In this document: positions 54,901 to 64,000 of the stretch, in pieces | Position numbering within the stretch: the first letter of the stretch is position 1 | How the letters are laid out: each line of letters opens with the position of its first letter | Assembly (NCBI GenBank): GCA_030144725.1 | Contig: JASKMD010000029.1 | Span: 15,953,135 to 16,017,134 of the forward strand | Source of the DNA: Haematococcus lacustris | Taxonomy: Eukaryota; Chlorophyta; Chlorophyceae; Chlamydomonadales; Haematococcaceae | Length of the DNA: 64,000 bases | Direction: 5' to 3' | Notes under the pieces: generated by a model | The model's database searches: none | What the model saw: only the letters and a program-made list of their open reading frames with translations | Told to the model about the DNA's origin: nothing | Translations under genes and position numbers: made by a program

Positions 54901-55660
54901 TCAGGACGTGCTGACACCGGACGGGCTGCCACTGCTGGGCTGGCACCCAGGATTTGAGGCGGGTCGGGTGCTGGTGGTCAGCACAGTTGCTGGGGCCTGG
55001 GCTAGCGGGGAGGAGGCGGCGGAGGCCTGGGAGCAGGCAAGACAGCAGGCAGCAGGGTTGGTGGGGCGGGACGCGATGGAGGCCTGGAGTGCAAGTGGCA
55101 AGGGAGGGAGGCCTGAGGGGGGCAGGGAGCTGGAGCAGCATGGACACTCTGGACCAGCCGGGCTGACTGGCCCTGGCACCCTCACTGACAGCACCAAAGC
55201 CAGCACCACCAGCAGCAGATGGAGTGAGTATGGTCCTCCGCAGTCAACACCTGGGCCCCATGATGGCAGTGTGGTGATCGGTGGTGGCTTAATTGCCACT
55301 GGACCGGCTGCTGCACCTGAGCGACGGCAACGTCCGCCAGGTTGCTGGGGTAGCGCAGGCACCGACGGCTGGCAGCTGAGCCCGGTGCTTGCCAAGGCCG
55401 CGGCAGACATGCTGCTGCTCGCCGGCGCGGGGACGAGCCTAGCAGGCAGCGAGCTGTCGCTTGATTTGGGGCTCTTGGATTTGAACAGACATGGGCTGTG
55501 TCCGCGTCATGCTGCATTGCAGCCAGACGCCCTGGGAGGCTACTGGGAGGGGCTAGCAGCTCTACAGGACGGTAGCGCTCTGCGTCAAGCTTGGGAGCTG
55601 GGTCTTGACGAGGATCAAGCACAGTCGCTGGACGAAGCAAGGGCAGCACATAGACGTTGA
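51994..55660 (+). CDS. FAD-dependent oxidoreductase, sarcosine-oxidase/DAO family
   Basis: Flavin amine oxidase of the DAO superfamily; substrate cannot be predicted. Resolved exons 51994-52116, 52188-52285, 52520-52928, 53412-53511 and 53803-53957 join in phase; a large last exon runs to the TGA at 55658-55660. The N-terminus has the dinucleotide fold ADVIVIGDSTIGAGVAYSLA then KRGKKVILLRD (GxSTIGAG variant of GxGxxG). YLHGLALQSNSLLLWPRGSL followed by DCG matches the W...TGSLDxG segment; PDGGVINAVAADSLLRDLAA matches GGxxxPxxAxxxL; VVLAPGTWLPE matches VVxAAGAW. The C-terminal DVLTPDGLPLLGWHPGFEAG matches YxxTPDGxPxIG, and KAAADMLLLAGAGTSLAG with LDLGLLDLNRHGL closes the FAD site. Very long low-complexity inserts interrupt the last exon (54450-54900, 55050-55330). 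A transposon family insertion begins 90 bp after the stop. The exon between 54091 and about 54300 is uncertain. Confidence 0.75.
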
Positions 55661-55663
55661 GGG

Positions 55664-55728
55664 CGGGGGATAATGGCAGCCACGGCGACGAAACGGTATG
55701 CTGTGCCAGTGTGCCAGAGTTGTGTTTC
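55664..55728. repeat. 55-65 bp repeat flanking the second element cluster
   Basis: GATAATGGCAGCCACGGCGA and following bases recur at 60592-60645, one copy on each side of the 55751-60448 cluster in the same orientation. Confidence 0.8.
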
Positions 55729-55750
55729 AGTAATGTTACCCCCCTCCCCT

Positions 55751-56448
55751 GGTCACCCCCGCCATTGGCTGCACCCCTGATAACTATCAGACTCATCTTT
55801 AAGAGTTTAGCTCGGGCTGATGTGCACCCGTGACGGGGCGGGCGGGGGTGCTGAGAAATCTGGTCGCGTTTTACCGGTAATGGCCTGCTTAGTGCGGCTG
55901 TGATTAGCGAACAGCTATCGCGCTCAGCGGCCCAACTTTTCAACTTTTTGATTTTTCGTCGGGCAGCCCCCTAAAAATGTGTTCTAGTGCTAGTGCTAGT
56001 GCTGATGACATGTTTGAGGGTGTTTGTATGCGTGTGGCCTGTCCCTGCACCCGAACAGCGTGCAACTCATGTCGCGTCAAATTCCTTACAAAGGGCACTT
56101 TTCTCGGCCGGTTTCCTGTTCAACCAGGACGTCAAAAACTGAACTGCCAGTCCTGTGCAGCTCCTTGTGTGGGTTCCTAACGTGTCTTGTGGACAGAAAC
56201 GCGTTGTCTTGATGTGTGGGCCGTTTCATGTGTGGGCGGTAACACAGTTTTCTGCTCAAGTTCTGCATCTTTTTGACTGATTCTAGCTGCGTTGGGCTGC
56301 GCAGGAGCCACAGGCATCAATGTAGAGAACACCTTGAAGTTGCTGTCACATGTGGACTAGACTCGTGTTGAAGTTCTTCAAAACTTTGTCGCGAACTTCA
56401 CGGAGATTCGCGCCCCAGACATTTGCGGGGCCAATGGCGGGGGTGACC
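55751..56448. mobile_element. 698-bp MITE of the GGTCACC element family
   Basis: Starts GGTCACCCCCGCCATTGGCT and ends with its inverse. It joins the left terminal module of the 9662-15341 element directly to part of the right module (GCAGGAGCCACAGGCATCAA), so it is an internal-deletion derivative. It keeps the small Cys-rich frame. No clear target duplication. Confidence 0.75.
55977..56180 (+). CDS. Small Cys-rich reading frame, MITE copy
   Basis: 67 residues with eight Cys, starting MCSSASASADDMFEGVCM, then CPCTRTACNSC and CQSCAAPC. The paired CxC/CxxC spacing could bind zinc. Related to the frame at 9946-10179. Coding status unproven. Confidence 0.3.
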   Translation: MCSSASASADDMFEGVCMRVACPCTRTACNSCRVKFLTKGTFLGRFPVQPGRQKLNCQSCAAPCVGS

Positions 56449-58215
56449 AGAAGCGCTGTTGGTACCGCACCCCTGATAAACTCCGACCGGTCTTTAGGAA
56501 GCGCACCCCTGATAAACTCCGACCGGTCTTTAGGAGTTGTACAGCGATTTTAGCGCAGGACGGTGCAGCTCATCAAATCGAAGCTAGCGGGCTGCTCGGG
56601 CTGATGTGCACCTGTGCCGGGGCGGGCGGGGGTGTTGAAGATTCCGGTCGCGTTGTATCGGGGATGACTTGTTTGATGGGGCTGTGATCAGCGAACAGCT
56701 ATCGCGCTCAGCGGCCCAGCTTTTCAAATTTTTGAATTTCTTGTCGGGCGCAGGACCCCCCCTGACATGTGTTCTAGTGCACGTGCTAGTGCTTATGACA
56801 TGTTTGAGAGTAGTGGTATGGCTCGTGACCTGGCCCTGCACGCGAACAGCGTACAACTCGTGTCGCGTCACCCCATGTCAAGTATCCTCGAGTCGAGCAC
56901 TTTCCCGGCCGGTTATCTGTCCAACCAGGACGTCGAATGATGAACTGCCAGTTGTGTGCGGTTCCTTGTGTGGGTTTCTGACGTGTCTGGAAACCAGAAA
57001 CGCGTTGTGTTCATGTTTGGGCCGTTTGTGATGCTCCAAAGTAGACCCCCATGCACCTTACATAACCAGCCAAATCAGCCATATAAACGGTTGCCCCCTT
57101 GCCAATGCCACCATGTTGCCCCCCCCCCCTGTTGCCCCCACCCTTCCCCCTGCCCCTTCTGCCTCTGCCTCTACAGCAGCTCTCAGCACAGCAGCCACAG
57201 CTGCCGCAGCAATTGATGTTGCCGCTCCCTGAGGCTCATCAAACCTGCACAGTAGCAGCAGCAACAACAACAGCTGGGCAGCTGGAGTGGATGTCTAGCT
57301 ATGGCTAATGACAAGCAAGATGGTAGTAGTAGTACTATTGCTGGTGGGGGCAGCACTCACTTAGCAGGTTGGGAGGGCAGTTGCTGCTCCTGCTCATCGG
57401 CCACTGGCAGCGTGGCAAAGCTGTTGCTCGTCATCAGCCACACTGTGGGGGCTGCACGGTGCACCCGCTGAGCTGTGGCGTGTGTGGCCGGAGTCTGCGC
57501 GGCTGGCTGCCATGCGCGCTCTTCAGGGTAGGTGTAATGCTCACACAATTCCCCCAGAAAGGCCTTCCAGCACGTGGCAGCAGGAGTGTTGTTAAACACT
57601 TGGTGGCTCCACCACACCTCTGCTCCCCCAGTGAGACGACTAGCAGCGTAGGGGACCCATAGATCCCCAGGCATGCGGCATGCGCAGAAGAACTCCGTCA
57701 ATGACCGCCCCCAGGCCCTCACGGCCAACCCACTGGCTGTGCCCCCATGCAGGGGTGGTGGTGGCAGGCAGGAAGGGCTGGAGGGTGGTGGCTGGGTTGG
57801 GTTGGACAGTGCTTGCTGCGCTGGCCTGGGCTGAGGGGAAGGGGGTGTGGATGCCAGCAATAGGCGTTGGTGGGCACCCACCACAGCTGAGTAGGGCAGC
57901 CCAGGGATGCGTAATGCATGGGCCACACTATGATGCCTGCACATGCACACATGCATCCCTCAGGTGCATCTTTCAAGTGCAAGGTGCATCCCTAAGGTGC
58001 ATCCCTCAGGTGCATCCCTCAGGTGCATGGTTTGTGGGGTTAGTGGGGTGTGTGGTGGTGGGTGCTTGGGATGGCATGCGTACCTTGCTGGCAGAGAAGG
58101 CATGGGTGTGAGTGTTGTGTCCTGGCGTGGGCGCTTGAAGAGGGGTGACCTAAGGGACCCAGGGACGAGGGGAGAGCATGTAGTATGGACTGGGAGGGGG
58201 TGGTTGGCGCTGACA

Positions 58216-58454
58216 CACTCCTACAAATTAATCCCTGCGTTTTTCCCTGCGTTTTAGGCCAACCTTGTCCGATTGGACTGAAAATTTGATAGATGGTATT
58301 TTGCAGAAAATAAAACATATTGTTTTTTGAAAACTTTTCTCAAAAAACAATATGTTTTATTTTCTGCAAAACACCATCTATCAAAATTTCAGTCCAATCG
58401 GACAAGGTTGGCCTAAAACGCAGGGAAAAACGCAGGGATTAATTTGTAGGAGTG
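58216..58454. mobile_element. 239-bp foldback MITE
   Basis: Near-perfect palindrome from CACTCCTACAAATTAATCCC to its inverse, with a 30-bp centre of A and T runs. Compared with the uninterrupted site in copy 1 (GCTGACAGCCTGCTGG near 13610), removing the MITE plus one CA restores that sequence, so a 2-bp CA duplication is inferred. It encodes nothing. Confidence 0.85.
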
Positions 58455-59712
58455 CAGCCTGCTGGTCTGCGGCCTCTTGCAGCTGCTTCTCCACATGTTG
58501 CTGCTGCAACAGGTGTTGTTGTGCTGCCAATTGCTGCTGCACCTGGCGTTGCAACTCAGCCCCCCTTTGTGCCTCGAGCTGTTGCTGCAACCTGTTAAGC
58601 TGCTTCTCCCTCAGGTGCATGTCTGCCTGCTGCTGCTGCTGCAGTTGGTGCTGAAGCTCATCCACTTGCCGCTCCCTCAGGTGCACGTCTGCCTGTTGTT
58701 GCTGCAGTTGGTGCTGCTGCTCAGCCACCTGCTGCTCCCTCAAGGGGTGTGGTGGTGGTGGGTGCTGCTGCTGCAACTGTTGTTGCTGCTCTACTACCTG
58801 CTGCTCCCTCAGGTGCATGTCTGCCTGCTGCTGCTGCAGCTGGTGCTGCTGCTCAATCACCTGCTGCTCCCTCAGGTGCAAGTCTGCATGTTGCTGCTGC
58901 AACTGGTGCTGCTGTTGCAACTGGTGCTGCTGCTCTACCACCTGCTGCTCCTTGCGCTGAGTTTCTTCCCGCGAGATGCCATGCATCTGTTGCTGGAGAT
59001 ATTGCAAGCGCTGGGTGTCAGCAACTTGCTGCTCCCTCTGCTGCAGGTCAGCCTGCAGCTGGTGCAACTGTGCCTCATAAGCACCAGCATCAGCCAGTGC
59101 CTGGGCCTCAGCCTCAGCGGCAAGAGCCAAGGCCTTTGCCTCAGCCTCAGCAGCCCTGCGCTGTGCCATAACCTCCCTCGCTTTCTGCGCATTGGCACAT
59201 GTAGCCTTATTCCCCCTTAGGCCATAGGGTCCCCTGCAGGTCTCAACTGTCAGCTGCATCAGCCTGGCAGTTGCTGGCACCAGGGCCAGTGGAGGGAAGG
59301 GACCTGAGGGTAGAGCCTGTAAGGGGCTTCGATCCATTCCAGATTACGCCACTGAACTTCATTTGTCTCGCTCCGCTACGCCGCCAGGCCCCCACAAGTT
59401 GCCCTGGTTGCCCTTGTTGCCCCGCAAATTGCCCCGCACACTAAGCATATGTCGTGGCCCTATGTGCTTGCAGGTATCGCCAAAAGCAGAAGCGATTAAT
59501 AAACTTGCAGCAATAATGGAGCTTCCTCGTGGAGCTCCATCCCTACCCGAGCCCTAGAGCCATGGCAAACTCTAGGGCTGTTTGCTAGTTCACTAGTGTT
59601 TGCTAGTGCAACGGGCTGGTAGCCATGTAAGCGTAAAGCTGTTAGTTTTGATGGTGTGCCCAGTGGTCAGGGGGTTTGCCCCAGGAACGTGCCATCGACT
59701 TGGGGTTTGTGT

Positions 59713-59812
59713 TCATCAAGGGTGCGACCGAGGATGCTACAACTTGTAGTAGCTGAGTGAGATTACCCACAGGCCGACATGTTGTTCCTTGTTGAATGAG
59801 TTTTGTTGGCCT
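59713..59812. repeat. 100-bp dispersed repeat, copy 2
   Basis: Matches 36231-36331. It belongs to the sequence inserted into the Gag-like gene. Confidence 0.8.
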
Positions 59813-60448
59813 AATTCCCCCTTCAACTTCACTGGTCTGCAAAACGGCAAACATAGTTATCAGCTCAATTTCTGAGTATTTTTCACTAATTCTTGCCGTT
59901 TGTGGTTGCTCAGGAGCCACAGGCACCAATGCGGAAGACATCTTGTGCAACCAGGAATTGATGCCACATGTGGACTGTACCTGTGCTCGGCAGCAATCCG
60001 CCGTCGCGGTCACGCTCCCAATCCATTGGCCAATCCGCAATGCCATCGACCTGCCGGGGCGTCGTTTGATGACCAAAGGTAACACTTTAGAGCAGGGGGC
60101 AAAGAAGCAGGCCGGTTAGCAGCAGATGAGCTTGGGAGAGGGTGTCGATGCGTGCTGGGACGTTGCAGGGCTGTTGCGTGCTAACCTGAAAAATTGCCAT
60201 GTCCAGTCAGGATGCGAAATTCACGTCGCGATGAGTCCAGAATGCCTATAGCGGTTGCTAAGAGTGTCTGCGTAGCGCCAGAACACGTCGCGTGTTGGGG
60301 GCCAGCCACCCGGCAAACCGCTGGGGCTGGCCGCACTCTAGTCAGGCCATAAGCAGCTCATCGCAACAATCGGCGGCCTCATCCGTGCAAAAATGAGTTA
60401 GATGTTATGTCTTGAGCCATGGGGGTGCGGCCAATGGCGGGGGTGACC

Positions 60449-60977
60449 TGTTGAATGCTGATTTACAATTTAGTTCGGATGCGCCATTCACGCCGCGATG
60501 GATCCAGGCTGCCTATAGCGGTCGTATGGGTTATGCCCATCTGTACCGGCAGCCTTACAACAAATTGTTGTAACTCTTTGTACCGCCGAGGGATAATGGC
60601 AGCCACGGCGACGAAACGGTGCTGTGCCAGTGTGCCAGAGTTTCAAACATGGGGATGATCGACAGGCAGCGTTAAGCAGCTAGACAGTTCGATTGTAGCT
60701 GAGTGATTACCCACTGTCAAACATGTTGTTTCATGTTTATTTATGTTTATCTGTACCAGCAGCCTTACAAATTGTTGTAACTCTTTGTTCCGCATCAAGA
60801 CAAATGTTGTCATGCAGCATGGCCACCCGCTTGGCCCAAAGGTCTTTATGAGGCACTATGGCATGTTCCTGCTCCTAAGTCTAAGCACATCCAGTCAGCT
60901 GAACCTACGGCCCCTCCGAGGAGTAACAAGCTTTCATTATTGAACACGCCGTCGGCTATCACACGCGCGAATCCGCG
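60449..60977. other. Rearranged repeat flank upstream of recA
   Basis: Contains scraps of the element's right module (60475-60525 resembles 60205-60255), two copies of a CAGCCTTACAA...TTGTTGTAACTCTTTG segment (60550 and 60760), and the 55-bp flank repeat. No gene. The recA promoter must lie at its right end. Confidence 0.6.

Positions 60978-64000
<3,023 letters not shown>

Larger units (their letters stand above)
57357..60085 (-). pseudogene. Gag-like Gln-rich coiled-coil gene, copy 2
   Basis: The N-terminus MSSALVPVAPEQPQTARISE retains the ATG that copy 1 lost. An insertion at about 59215-59845 (including a 100-bp dispersed repeat) splits the N-terminus from the coiled coil, and a 239-bp foldback MITE sits in the presumed intron. 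The coiled coil (REQQVIEQQHQLQQQQADMH units) is less repetitive than copy 1. The last exon keeps the Gag-like segment in frame: DLWVPYAASRLTGGAEVWWS, then HQVFNNTPAATCWKAFLGEL and EHYTYPEE, fitting Gag WW...TWxxFxxxLxxxYxP. The tail to 57357 is Ala/Pro/Gln-rich. No pol region follows. Confidence 0.6.
56449..60448. mobile_element. 4-kb derivative of the GGTCACC element without DDE transposase
   Basis: Ends at 60448 with the terminal GGGGGTGACC. The left terminal inverted repeat is missing; instead the left module begins right after the MITE's right end and contains a tandem duplication of about 38 bp (GCACCCCTGATAAACTCCGA units at 56467 and 56505). Left module to 57065, Gag-like gene 57357-60085, right module 59850-60448. 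The transposase-bearing segment of the first element is absent. Confidence 0.7.

Overview
The window is nuclear DNA of a green alga (Chlorophyta, most likely Chlamydomonadales). The protein-coding style resembles Haematococcus, but species is inference. Evidence: intron-rich genes with GT-AG and a few GC-AG introns whose exons can be joined in phase, TGTAA-type polyadenylation signals, very GC-rich and repeat-rich introns, and eukaryote-only proteins (Mediator MED14, PAF1-complex CTR9, glucosidase II alpha, an organellar-type RecA).

Layout, left to right. (1) 1-4054: a COMT-like O-methyltransferase gene on the minus strand. Its second intron holds a decayed Fanzor/TnpB-like gene on the plus strand. 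A 258-260 bp repeat that follows the Fanzor stop is also present at the left window edge, so two copies of the element family sit around one host exon. (2) 4739-7577: a five-exon TspO/MBR gene (minus). (3) 7759-23671: a 15.9-kb interval bounded by TAGGGACCGTCCC inverted termini and a perfect 8-bp target duplication (GTGTTCAG). I read it as one giant hAT-type insertion about 180 bp upstream of the TspO start. It holds a decayed hAT transposase (BED finger), a 440-bp hAT MITE with its own 8-bp duplication, a foldback, a 5.7-kb element with GGTCACC termini carrying a Gag-like gene plus a DDE transposase, an unknown repeat-rich gene, and a 4.8-kb element with about 0.97-kb inverted arms. (4) 24044-24543: assembly gap of 500 N. 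(5) 24952-28040: MED14 (minus, 3' end lost at the gap). (6) 28306-35738: glucosidase II alpha (plus), sharing a 265-bp divergent promoter with MED14. (7) 36692-48342: CTR9 (plus, 21 exons) with several intronic minisatellites. (8) 48697-50368 (minus) and 50481-51312 (plus): two unrecognised divergent genes. (9) 51994-55660: an FAD-dependent sarcosine-oxidase/DAO-like enzyme (plus). (10) 55751-60448: relatives of the GGTCACC element: a 698-bp MITE and a 4-kb derivative carrying the Gag-like gene without the DDE transposase. (11) 60978-64000: the 5' part of a RecA gene (plus), running off the right edge.

The housekeeping genes do not form a pathway. The notable biology is the mobile-element layer: nested insertions that can be ordered in time by their target duplications, an unusual Gag-like/DDE pairing inside a terminal-inverted-repeat element, and a Fanzor relic in a host intron. 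Exon boundaries quoted for COMT, TspO, glucosidase II, CTR9 and RecA were checked for phase by hand; those for MED14 and DAO are only partly resolved. No alignments or database searches were run.
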